From Rhabdophis nuchalis (Eukaryota; Chordata; Lepidosauria; Squamata; Natricidae), in contig CM077647.1 in NCBI GenBank assembly GCA_039707465.1, positions 174,423,163 through 174,487,162 of the forward strand: 64,000 bases of DNA. Reading direction: 5' to 3'. Within the stretch, counting starts at the first letter, position 1. Each line of letters opens with the position of its first letter. Under the pieces are notes generated by a model. The model ran no database searches. It was not told the origin of the DNA and saw only the letters and a program-made list of their open reading frames with translations. Made by a program: the position numbers and the translations under genes. Shown here in pieces: positions 23,628 to 34,053 of the stretch.

Positions 23628-24491
23628 CTGACATATGGCGCATTACCTCAGGAGGAATTTCAGACCAGTAAGCTCTCTTTGCTTTATTTCATGGCCCCCA
23701 AAGAGGACCAGCAGTACACTGGGATTGTCCAACTGCTTCACCATTTCAGCTGGACATGGATAGGGATATTTTCTCTTCATAATAACAATGGAGAAATGTT
23801 CTTACAGAAAATGCAGCCCTTGCTTTCCCAGAATGGAATATGTTCAGCTTTCATAGAAAGTCTTGATCAACAAATCCACTTTGAAAGCATGGACGAAACT
23901 TATCAAGCAATATTTAGGACTTCCATTAAGATGTTGAATAGCAAATCCAATGCATTTCTTGTCTATGGAGAATCCTGGACAATTGGGTGGCTAAGACTTG
24001 TAATATTTGTGTCAGATCCTGAAAGCAAGAAAACTGCCTTATTTGGAAAGGTGTGGATCATGACTGCAAAGATAGATTTTGCATTATCAGGTGGACAAAT
24101 CAAATGGGGTCTCCAGATGTACCATGGGGCTCTTTCCTTCAGTGTTCATTCAAGAGCAGTTGTAGGTTTCAGGGAATTTATTCAGACCATCAATCCTCTT
24201 TCAGACCACAGAGATGGCTTTCGACAGCATATTTGGGAACAGTCATTTGATTGTTCATTTCCAAAGCCAGAGTTACAAGAAATAGACAATAGGAAATGCA
24301 CTGAGGAGATGAAGCTGGAGGACCTTCCTGCACCTCTGTTTGAAATGGAAATGACTGGCCAAAGCTACAGTGTCTACAATGCTGTTCATGCTGTGGCTCA
24401 TGCTTTGCAGGCTCTACACATGTTGAGGTCCAATAGGAGGAAAACCACGATGGGTAAAAACCCTGATCTTCCACAGCTGAAGCCTTGGCAG
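23628..24491 (+). CDS. V2R-B exon 3
   Basis: 864 bp from LTYGALPQEEF to LKPWQ, open throughout. Acceptor cttttag, donor gtattc. Confidence 0.92.
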
Positions 24492-24654
24492 GTATTCCCT
24501 TTGCACTGGACTCTTCTTTTATTTCAATGAGCACCTTGAAATATAATTGTCATTTGAGCCCATTGTGTAAACTCTTAATATATTCTGCATGTGGAATCTG
24601 CTATGTTGAAAACATAGAAATAGGACAATTTCTTCATAGTGATAACAATGAATT

Positions 24655-24770
24655 GCCTCTAGAAGTTCTGGGTGCTCCATATTGGGAGATATTTAGGAAG
24701 AGATGTAGGGTCTTCTCCTTGTGCATGCTGCTTTACTACAATACCTCCAAGATCTCTTCCAACTAGGTTA
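24655..24770 (+). repeat. Old CR1 3' tail in intron 3 of V2R-B
   Basis: Keeps the CR1 tail words gggtcttctcctt and ctccaagatctcttccaac. Related remnants lie at the same place in copies C and D, while copy A has lost the region. Confidence 0.55.
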
Positions 24771-25165
24771 TAGTGTTTTGTATAAAATAGATACCAAAAA
24801 ATCCTCCCCTTGATTTCTGTTTTTATTCAGTCATTTAGTTATTCTTCCCTTAATATTACCAAGAAGCTTCTATCAAAATCATGGTGCAGGTATTGATAAG
24901 AGTGATTTAATAAATCAGCCGAGTTGGCACAATGATAGATAAAATGTTAATTTATATTATTTTTCTTATCTATTAAAAAATATATATTCAAGAATTGTCT
25001 ACTTCATTAAATTTTCATCATTGAAAAGCTGTTTTTTTCTTTGCCTCTATCACATATTTAGAGGCATAGCTGGCCCTTTTTAAATGTGGCATGAAATTAA
25101 ATCTAAGTTTGCAACAGCCTCTAAATCTCATCGATCTTTTTAAAAAAGCTTGTGTCTCAAATTCT

Positions 25166-25311
25166 AATATATTTTTAATGTTATTTTTAGCGTATCTTAA
25201 TATATTTGTTGTTTTCTATTGTTGTTTTTATTGTTGCCTGTTCACCGCCCTGAGTCCTGGAAGGGAGAAGGGCGGTATAAAAATCTGAAAATAAGTAAAT
25301 AAATAAATGAA
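25166..25311 (+). mobile_element. Short L2-type LINE 3' tail in intron 3 of V2R-B
   Basis: Contains gttcaccgccctgagtcctg and a (TAAA)n-like tail. Copy A shows the uninterrupted site (caaattctaaaatctgg). Confidence 0.75.
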
Positions 25312-25549
25312 TAAAATCTGGAAATTAATCAGACCTCAGACTCTCAATCAGCTTTGTACCAATGAGTAACTGTCTTGAATTATTTATTAGTAAACTAATA
25401 ACTGAATTAGTAAACTTAATTTCTAAGTTTACATATTTAATAATAGTGATTGGAATGGGGAGAATGAGTGAATGAAACTTGAATTAAGTTCTTTTCTTCT
25501 CTATTATGTTGCTTGCAATTCCCTCTCTTTTCTATTCCCTTTCAAGTAG

Positions 25550-25777
25550 CTCCATTCATTTCTTCAAGGCATTTCTTTTAACAATTCAGCTGGGGAGAGA
25601 GTGTTCCTGAATGAGAAAGGGGAAGCCACTGGTGCATTCGACTTCACCAACTTGATCACATTTCCAAACAGATCCTTTCAGAGAGTAAGAGTTGGAAAGC
25701 TGGATCTAGAGGCTACAAAAGGGAAGGAATTATGGATCGATGAAGATGTGATTGTCTGGAGTCCAGCATTTAACAAG
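25550..25777 (+). CDS. V2R-B exon 4
   Basis: 76 codons from [15 protein letters not shown] to WSPAFNK, open. The acceptor is ttcaagtag and the donor is gtatcg. Confidence 0.9.
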
Positions 25778-25956
25778 GTATCGAAGTAATGAATTGACCA
25801 TCTCTTAATCCATTATGATGCCATGTTAAACCTAATCCCATTCAAAATCTGATTTCTGGATTTTATAGAAAGAATGGAATTTTCTTTTCCAATGTTGTTG
25901 ATGATCAAGTACTCATTAAATTGAAAAAAAATGACATTACAATAGAAAAGTCATAG

Positions 25957-27600
25957 TACTTCTGGTTCCGCCTTCCAGCGGCGACGGATGAGTCTTGGAC
26001 TCGTTCGCCGCTTTTCCTTCTTTCTGCCCCCCATCGGGGGCGAGGCACCCCCATTTTTGGGGGCCTCCCGTAGGGCTGGCTTGCCTGGGTCTGTTCCTCT
26101 CAGCGGTGGCTGGAGAACGACCCTTGTCTTCGGTCTAGGCGAGGGGAGGCATGCTGCGGGGGGAGTTTCCCTTCGCCAATGGAGGACGGTAACGATCAGC
26201 GAATTTAAAAAGAACTGAGCGTGCGGGTCGGAAGGCTCCCTGGGGCTTTGGCGGCGAGGTGAAGAGTGAGTGATTTACAACATTATTTATGCTGGCAGCC
26301 TGGATTGAAAGAACGTAGAGGGAGGTGTTTGTTGGTTAAACCCCCCCTTCGGATTTAAAGCGGCGTTTGGAAATGGCTCCTCGTTGCGAGGAAGCGGATA
26401 CTTTGTTTCCGGACTGCTTTGAAATAAGCGAAAGTGATCTGCGGCTTATTTTCTTACAATGTATCTAAGTCCGGCTGGCTTGATACAATTTTTCTTTGGT
26501 TATTTTCTCCTCCTGGCTCTCAGACGGGGCGGTGGAGGATGGTTCCCTTTGTTCCTGAATGACTATTTTTACCTTTGGAAAATTATCAACATCTCTTTGT
26601 GAAATGGACTCTCTCTCTCTACTAATGAAGAAATTTCTGGATTAATTGATTCCTTCCCTGAGTGCCTTCTCTGCTAAAATTTTTGACTGTGAAAAGTGTT
26701 TCTCTGCTAAGTCTTGAATTCTTTTACAACTTTCACTTGAACTGTTTTGCTCCTGATTTGCCTCAACGGCCCCACCCAAAAAACGCCATCTTAGTGACAC
26801 TGACTTTAACAGCTTACCATGGCATCAAAATCAGAATTGGCAGGATTGGAACAAAGAATGTCATCTTTGGAATCAGTGTTACAAGTTCTGGTGCAGGAAA
26901 TTAAAGCTTTGAGAGCTGATAACAAAAGTTTCAAGGAGGACCTTCTGGAAACACGGAAGCAAGTGCTGGAGAATTCACAGAAGACTGAGGAGCTGGAAGG
27001 GGGGCTGGCTGGGGCAAAGGGAGAACTTAAAAATGTCAACATTGAAATTGCAGATTTGTCTGGTCATATGTCTAGGATGGATTTTGAAAGGATGTCATAT
27101 TTTTTAAGATTTCAGAATATTTCTGAAGAATCTGGTGAATGCCTTCCTGATCTCATGAGTACAATTTTAGCAGACTATTTACAGAAACCTAAAGATGAGA
27201 TCAGGGGGGACATTGACCTAGTCTACAGAATAAATTCAGCATATGCCAGGATAAATGAAGTACCCAGAGAGATACATATTAAATTTGTTAGAAGGTCAAC
27301 CAGAAAGGGAATTTTGAAGGCGCAGAGAGGGGGGCCGTTAATTTACCAACAAAAGGAAGTCACCATCTTGAAGCAGATCCCAAAAAAGATTAGGGAGGTG
27401 AGAAGGAGGTATTCCTTCTTATCCAGAAAATTGTTTGACCACAGGATCTGGTTTAAGTGGTTGATGCCGGAAGGGATGTTGGTGTTCTGGGATGAAGGAA
27501 GAGTAAGGATTAAAACAGTTGCTGAGGCGGATGCCTTTCTTAAAAAACATTCCTCTATCCTGGGGGAAGATCCAGGGGGGGCGGAGGGGACCACGGCCAT
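25957..27600 (+). mobile_element. L1 5' half (5' UTR and ORF1) in intron 4 of V2R-B
   Basis: A GC-rich 5' UTR (25957-26818) is followed by ORF1. ORF2 and the poly(A) tail are absent. Compared with introns A and C, about 95 bp of intron has been lost at the insertion point, and the intron resumes near tactccccctgctc. This shape does not fit simple 5'-truncated insertion. Confidence 0.8.
26819..27600 (+). CDS. L1 ORF1 protein (RNA-binding chaperone), 3' end lost
   Basis: Open for about 260 codons. Residues 1-90 have heptad-like leucines and charged residues, as in the L1 ORF1 coiled coil. Residues 95-180 contain LRFQNISEESGE and DLVYRINS, typical of the RRM-like part, and the C-terminal domain continues to about 250 (VLFWDEGRVRIKTVAEADAF-like). 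ORF1p coats L1 RNA in the ribonucleoprotein. The frame runs on into intron sequence after the break, so the natural stop is missing. Confidence 0.8.
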
Positions 27601-27863
27601 GTACTCCCCCTGCTCTTCAAACAGAATCCTTTCTACACCATTGTGGTTTCTACATCTTTTTAAGTTGTGGATAAAATTAAGAAATTCAGTATTCTTTTCC
27701 ACGAGTTTTTCATATAAGTGTTACTATTTGCTCGCCCTGTCCTTCCAACAGGACATTTTGTACATTATTCTAACTCAGAAATATTCCCCTCCATAAAGAA
27801 GGAAAGTTACAAACTGTAATTTTAACTACCTCCAATTCCAAAATCTTTTGTGCTTATTGCCAG

Positions 27864-27990
27864 GTTCCTCCAGATTCTCGATGCAATGACCCCTGTCTCC
27901 CTGGATCCTGGAAGAAAGGAATTGAGGGACATCAGTTTTGCTGCTATGACTGTGTTCTATGCCCAGAAGGGAAGATTTCAACCCAAAATG
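27864..27990 (+). CDS. V2R-B exon 5
   Basis: Cysteine-rich linker, open (RCNDPCLPGSWKKG). It has YDCVLCPEG where A and C have YDCVPCPEG, and the cysteines are kept. Confidence 0.9.
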
Positions 27991-28109
27991 GTATGGTAGG
28001 AATTCTACCGTTTTCCCTTAAATTTAAGCCAACTTTACTTGGATGCATAAAATTAATAGGCTGATTTTCCACAATATGGAAGAGCAAAAAAGGAGAATAT
28101 TTGTAGCTC

Positions 28110-29160
28110 ACGGTTGAAATGTGGAATCCTTGGAACTCTCTGAGTTTACTTGTTTTCATGCAGATGTTTCATTACCCTAAATAGGTAACATCCTCAGTGC
28201 TAGTAAGGCGTGCGGTTTGCTGTCAGTTGTCTGGGCATTTCCACAACCCAGAAAAACAGAATAAAGAAATATAGAATCTATACGACATATTCCAACAAAA
28301 TATGTACCCACATAACCTTATCAAAATGTCCCTGACCACTCAATCCAATATAGCACAACAAACACAAACCCTAAAAGGAATTACACTTCCATGTATCAAG
28401 AATATCTCTAAAGCCACCCGCAGATCAGACAACCACATGAAATCAGTGTAGCACTCAAGCCAACTAAAGCCCATCAAAACCTACTAAGCAGACCAAAAGA
28501 CCAAGGAACCCCAGAAAAAATATAAGAGTTATATAAAGATATAATGTAAGAATTGCAACTGCCCCTATGTAATTCAAAAAGACAAAAGACTGGAAGAACG
28601 CATCAAGGAACACCAATTGGAAGTCAGAACACATGAAGAAAATTCTTTAATTTCACAACATATCGACAGATTTAATGAGAGTTACAATTGGGAAAATGTG
28701 ACAATCTTAGACCAGGACAAGTCCAAAAATGCCAGGGAATTATTAGACACCTGGCACTGACAAATCAGCCATCAATAGATACATAGATGTTAACAACATC
28801 TACAAACTATACAAAAGAGGCAATCAACCAGACCAAAAGGGAACCAAAAAAAGACTCCAGCATCTCTTCACCAATAATCAGTACCCAGATTAGCATAGAT
28901 TAACTCAATAGTTTACTTCAGATCACCAATCAAATAAACATTAACCCAATCAAAATTTTTTCCAAAGGACCATCAGTAAACAGCCCAACCAAGGACTCTC
29001 TAAGGGGGTCCCCATCCACATAGGCAGGCAAGACACCAGAATATAAACTGACAGCAAGCAATACTCCTTAATAACACTGTGATGATATCTCATTTGGGGT
29101 AACAAAATGTCTGCAAGGAAAGAATCAAACTCATAAAGCACCAAGCACCCCTCAATAATA
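28110..29160 (+). mobile_element. Penelope-like element remnant in intron 5 of V2R-B
   Basis: Aligned with the remnant in copy A over its whole length, including the inverted end copies (28130-28210 and 29070-29150) and the GIY-YIG stretch ending in NARELLDTWH-like sequence. It is more broken than in A. Confidence 0.7.
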
Positions 29161-29203
29161 TGGAATGCCTCGATGAAAAAAATATCCTTGATTTTCCTTC
29201 CAG

Positions 29204-30102
29204 ATATGGAAGATTGCTTTGAATGTTCAGAAGATCATTATCCAAATAAAGAAAAGAAAGGATGTAACCTGAAACTGCTGGTTTTCCTAACCTTTGAAGA
29301 ATCCTTAGGAATTGGTTCAGCCTCAGCAGCTCTTGGTTTCTTCTTCTTCACCTCTTGGGTTCTTGGAACTTTTATCAAGCACAAGGAGACTCCCATTGTC
29401 AAAGCCAACAACAGGTCCCTCACCTACACCCTCCTTGTCTCTCTTCTGCTCTGTTTTCTCTCCTCTTTGCTCTTCCTCAGCCAGCCTGGCAAAGTGACCT
29501 GCCTTCTCCGACAATCAATGTTCGGCATCACTTTCTCAGTGGCCATTTCTAGTGTACTGGCCAAAACCATCACTGTGGTTGTGGCTTTCATGGCCACTAA
29601 ACCTGGATCTCAGATGAGGAAATGGGTGGGGAAAAGATTGGCTTTTTCTATTGTATTTTCCTTCTCTCTCTTTCAAGTATGTATTTGCATAGTTTGGTTG
29701 TCAACATCTCCCCCTTTCCCTGAGTTGGACATGCATTCACAGGCCCAAGAATTGATTTTACAGTGCAACGAGGGGTCAGCTTTCTTCTTCTACTTTGTCT
29801 TGGGCTACATGGGTATCTTGGCCATTGCCAGCTTTATTGTGGCTTTCCTTGCTTGCAAATTACCCGACAGCTTTAATGAAGCCAAGTTCATCACCTTCAG
29901 CATGTTGGCCTTTTGCAGTGTGTGGATCTCCTTCTTTCCAGCCTATCTGAGCACAAAAGGAAAAGCCATGGTAGCTGTGGAGGTCTTCTCCATCTTGGCC
30001 TCCAGTGCTGCCTTACTGGGATGTATATTCCTCCCAAAATGCTACATCATTGTTTTGAGACCTGACCTCAACCACAGGGAACAACTCATAAAGAGAAAAT
30101 AG
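29204..30102 (+). CDS. V2R-B exon 6, seven-helix domain
   Basis: Open to the usual stop after REQLIKRK. Closer to copy A than to C ([24 protein letters not shown]), in contrast with its exons 1-2. Confidence 0.93.
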
Positions 30103-31099
30103 TATATCCTGTGATTTTTCTGGCTCAGAGAAATTGCTGAAAAAATTACTAGAAAGACTATTAGCTGTTCAAAACATACTGTATAAGTGATAAGAACATA
30201 GAAAATTTTATTTCTGTCAAAGAAAGTTTTTTGTAGGATGTTTATGATTATTTAGATTTATTATGATTGCCCATTTCAAAATCTGTGCTCATGCTTCTTT
30301 ATTTTCACCATTTTCAAAGATTCTTTAACCTAATGCTTTCTCCTTTTCAACACGTGCATTGAACTTGATTTTGTTATCTAACTTTCTTATTCCTTGTTAG
30401 GATATTTCAGATATTGATGAACATCAAATGAAGTTCAATGTTTGCAGAGACATTTTTATACTTTCAATTCCTAAAGCATTACATAAATACATTCAGAAAA
30501 ATGATTTCTATTTTAAAAACTTACATTTAAGACATAGTAAATATCATAGTATATTTACTTTTGAGTTGTTATTGTTCGTTCAAATGTAAAATTTATTGAG
30601 TTTGTGATTTTTGTCAACTTTACTGCATTTTAGGAAAGGATGATCAATATTTGAGTATATTCCTCTGCATACACTTTAACCAATAAATTTGATTATTTGA
30701 ACCTTGATGTGTGGAACTGTTTTTTCTTTCTTTTCTGTATGATATTAATATCCACTCCTACAATAGTTTACTGGGGAACAATGGGAAACACAAGAATTCC
30801 ATCTGATCTAGAAGCAGAAGCAGCAGCTGACCATGCAACAGTGGATGTTTGCTGCATAATTTATGCTACCTTTGCACTTTGACAATGCTCCAAATAATAC
30901 AAAAGTTGCATAATTCGGTGCATCCAATATCTGTTAACTTAAAAGCAAATCTGGTAGGGGCCATTTTCTCACTCCTTGGTTTGGCACAGTGGGGGTGGGG
31001 CAGGTGTTGGAATGTGTTGCCAGTCACAACACAGATCTTTCTGTTTACTGTTATGTTTATTAAAATTGGCATGAATAATCTGCCGAAATCTTTTTTAGG
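30103..31099 (+). other. 3' UTR and flank of V2R-B
   Basis: Aligns with the flank of V2R-A. AATAAA at 30682-30687 is the likely poly(A) signal. Nothing else is recognised. Confidence 0.65.
30682..30687 (+). terminator. Poly(A) signal of V2R-B
   Basis: AATAAA at the position conserved in copies A and C, about 580 bp after the stop. Confidence 0.6.
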
Positions 31100-31257
31100 A
31101 TTTAGTTAGGTATTAATTATGACCTTCAAAGCACTCCATGGCTTAGGCCTAGAGGACTTGCGAGATCTTTTAAACTTTTGTACTATATGTCTCTTATGTT
31201 GTGCGCCACCCTGAGTCCTTTGGGAAAAGGGCGGCATATAAATCTAATAAATCCTTT
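31100..31257 (+). mobile_element. Short L2-type LINE 3' end
   Basis: Reads a degenerate C-terminus (ALHGLG-like) and gccaccctgagtcctttggg. It interrupts the flank that continues at 31258 and matches 57930-58040 after copy C. Confidence 0.7.
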
Positions 31258-31369
31258 TGGAGTGGACTCAGCCAGCTGGATCAATTGGACAGGAAGATTT
31301 TTGGTTTCAACCTCTGTTTGATCATATTTTCCACTTCTTGGCTGGGTCCACTCTTAGTGACATTCTGTT

Positions 31370-33055
31370 GGGCTGTGGCCGTACTTCTGCCTGGCCTGTT
31401 CCACTGCTGCTGCTGCGCTTCATTGCCGCTGCCGCCTTTCCTGTTATCTCCGTCGTGTCCTGCTGTTCATGTGCCCATTGCTGCGTGCCGGCATGGTTCT
31501 TTGCCTCCGCCGCCGCTGTGTTTCCTGCTCGTTCGCTGTTCTTGCCTGCCGCTCATGTCGCCACCTTCACTGCGGACTTCGTTGTTGCCCTCCTCTTTGT
31601 CGTCCGGTCTCATCTTCATCATCTCTGCAGTGCCGCTGTTTTCGTCCTGTTCCTTGGCTGTCTTCCCGCACTGCCGCTTTGCTATGTGGTCATCCTTGGT
31701 GTCCGGTTCTGCCACGGTGTATCTCCGTCATTTTCGTTGTCTTGCTGAACTGTTCGTCTCATCATCTGGTCGTCCTGCCTGTTCCTGTCGCTGCTTTTTG
31801 TTGCTCAGCTCCGTTCTGCCTGCCTCGTCGCCCTCCGGTGTTGCTGCTGTCATTATTTTTGCGATGTTACCCTCTCATCGTCCCTGCTTTGTTTTGCTGG
31901 ATTTTCATTGTCTTTGCAATGCTGTTGATTTCATCACCCTGCTTATGTACTGGCTTTATTGTCCTGTTGTGCCCCGCTCCGTCCTCGTCGCCCTGTGGTG
32001 CTGCCGTTCCTCATCGTTTCTACCACGCTTTGGTCTTCGCCATTTTGTTTGTATTATTTCATCTTTGTCGTTTGCTGCCTTGCCCTTGTTTTGTTTTTTG
32101 TCTTTTGTTTTTATTTTCCCTGCCTGCGCCACCTTGCCTCCTGCCTTCCATCAGCTTACCATCTTGCCTCGACTGGCAGAGCTCCCTTGCATTTTTCAGT
32201 TTACTTTGATAAAGGGTTAGTTTCATCAAGGCATTGCCCTCCCTCCAACGACCATGTACTCGGCAGCTGACCTCCTCACCCTGCAAGACTCCCCTCTCTT
32301 GCAGGTTTGGCCCTCAATGCTAACGAGGATCCACCTTGATGACAGATTTTTAAATCCAAAGAGGTGGCAGAAACATAAATTAAGGTTTTTTTTAGGGAAT
32401 ATTTTAATTCGAGTTTTAAGGTGTCCCAGGGAGGGGGGAGGGTTAATTGTGACTAGAGGAGTGGGTGAGGGAATTGACCCACCAGGTAACATCTCCAGGC
32501 CGGTCCACGGCCCTGACGGGGAGGCTGTAGGATCCGATATTGGGAGGGGGGCTAGGGTCTATCTAACAGAGGGCTATACTATCAGGATGGTCTGGGGGAG
32601 GAATAGGCTTGGCGGGAGCCAGAGACCACATCATGTGGCAGGAGGGCGCACCCGCTATCTACGAGCGGTTGCACGCTCTGGTCTCAAGGGCTCCTCCCGC
32701 AACCCAGGAGGTCTGGGATCTCAAGGCCTGGGCCCCAGGCTGATGCTATATAATGCCAAAGCCCCCCTCATCTATGATTTGTTGTCGGAGGGGGACCCGG
32801 ACCTGGTGGGTATCACGGTTACCGGGCATTCCATCAGCCACAGGCCTAGGGTTGGGGTGGGCGGGTGGCAGTTGTCATTAAGGAGAGTCTAGAGCCGAGG
32901 GGGGCCACTGTGCCGCAGACAGCCAGTTGTGAGTCCCTCTCTGTGAATTGGGGTCATGGGAGGCAGTTGGGCCTGCTGATTGTGTACCTGGCTCCCTGCT
33001 ACATGTCAGCAGCCCTACCCAAGCTCCTCGATGTGATGTGTGTGCTACCATCTTT
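31370..33055 (+). mobile_element. L2-type LINE, 5' part only
   Basis: A pyrimidine-rich, CTG/CCG-rich 5' UTR (31370-32253) is followed by the start of the ORF at 32254 (MYSAADLLTLQDSPLLQV). This matches the start of the intact copy (MYSRASLLSLRESPLSQV). The endonuclease region continues with a frameshift (AVVIKESLEPRG and LLIVYLAPCY) and stops near 33055. The reverse transcriptase and 3' end are missing. Long overlapping ORFs in the 5' UTR are composition artefacts. Confidence 0.8.
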
Positions 33056-33377
33056 AGAGTATGTACTACCATCTTTCTAGAATAAAAATAATATTGAAAA
33101 TCAGATTATTATTTTTATTAATAGTAATAATTTGTGATGCATATATATGTATGTGCATTTGTGTGTAAAACATTAAAAAATATAGCTGATGTTTTAGTCA
33201 AACAAAACGACAATGAGTGAGCATGAAATTGGTAGCAAAATGTTTGGCCTTGTTTCTTTTTACTTTTTGTGCCTATTTTTTTCTAAATATTACTTGACAT
33301 TAGTTTTTTTTTAAATCTTCCTTATTTAAAATCCCAATAAGTTTAAAGGACATACTGAATCTCTTAGCAACCAATAA
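33056..33377. other. AT-rich spacer, nothing recognised
   Basis: No coding signal or known repeat was seen between the LINE fragment and the pentanucleotide array. A similar unassigned stretch follows at 33576-33854. Confidence 0.5.
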
Positions 33378-33575
33378 AGAATTCCATTCCATTCCATTCC
33401 ACTCCATTCCACTATACTCCACTCCTATTCTGTTCTGTTCTGTTCCATTCTGCTCCATTCTGTTCCATTCCGTTCCGTTCCGTTCCGTTCCGTTCCGTTC
33501 CATTCCATTCCATTCCATTCCATTCCATTCCATTCCATTCCATTCTTTTCTATTCTATTCTATTCTATTCTATTC
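33378..33575. repeat. (ATTCC)n / (ATTCT)n pentanucleotide array
   Basis: About 200 bp of pentamers whose third to fifth bases drift in blocks (ATTCC, GTTCC, ATTCT, GTTCT). The minus-strand MEWNG-repeat ORF is spurious. Confidence 0.92.
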
Positions 33576-34053
33576 AGGTTTTCTAAGAAACTCCAATTAG
33601 CAAGAACAGGCTATATCAATTTTCAAGATAACATTTATAACAGAGATTTTTCCCACTCTACCCTGATTATAAAGCTGCTTATCATGTAAGTTTCTAATTT
33701 TTTTTTCTTGGTTTAAACACTGAAATATGATTCTAGGGAAATTTTTGAGATGTCTAGTGTAGGAATAGTTGATTGACAGATATTTGGATGGATTATTTGA
33801 AGAGAGAGAAAAATTGCATTCGTTTATTTTGGCATTTTCATTTTAGGGAACATAATAATAATAATAATAATAATAAGTTGGGATTTATTAACCGCACCCT
33901 CTCCCCACAGGGACCCGGGGCGGTGCACAGGCATAATTAAAAAACAATACACAATAATACAAATATTACTTAAAATAGAATTAAATAAATCTACCCGTGC
34001 TAAAAATATAAATTAAAAACCCATTAAAATTTATAATTAAAAGACAGAGAGAA

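Larger units (their letters stand above)
21699..30102 (+). pseudogene. V2R-B, six open exons but start codon lost
   Basis: Class C pheromone-type receptor of the same subfamily as V2R-A. Exons are 21699-21895, 22331-22622, 23628-24491, 25550-25777, 27864-27990 and 29204-30102. All splice sites and phases are intact, and no stop or frameshift was found in about 870 codons. The codon aligned with the start ATG of copies A, C and D is ATA, and the frame is closed upstream by a stop at 21660 without any ATG. The next in-frame ATG lies in GGMASHIF, after the leader, so a protein from it would lack a signal peptide. A rescued start (another upstream exon, a non-AUG start or a sequencing error) cannot be excluded. 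The open body suggests the loss is recent. Confidence 0.75.

Noticed and set aside
31201..32220. 339-codon + strand ORF with overlapping long ORFs
   Set aside because: Pyrimidine-rich low-complexity sequence that precedes the ORF start of an L2-type LINE. The translation is Cys/Leu/Ser-rich in several frames at once, so it reflects composition.
33300..33533. MEWNG-repeat ORF
   Set aside because: Translation of the pentanucleotide array.
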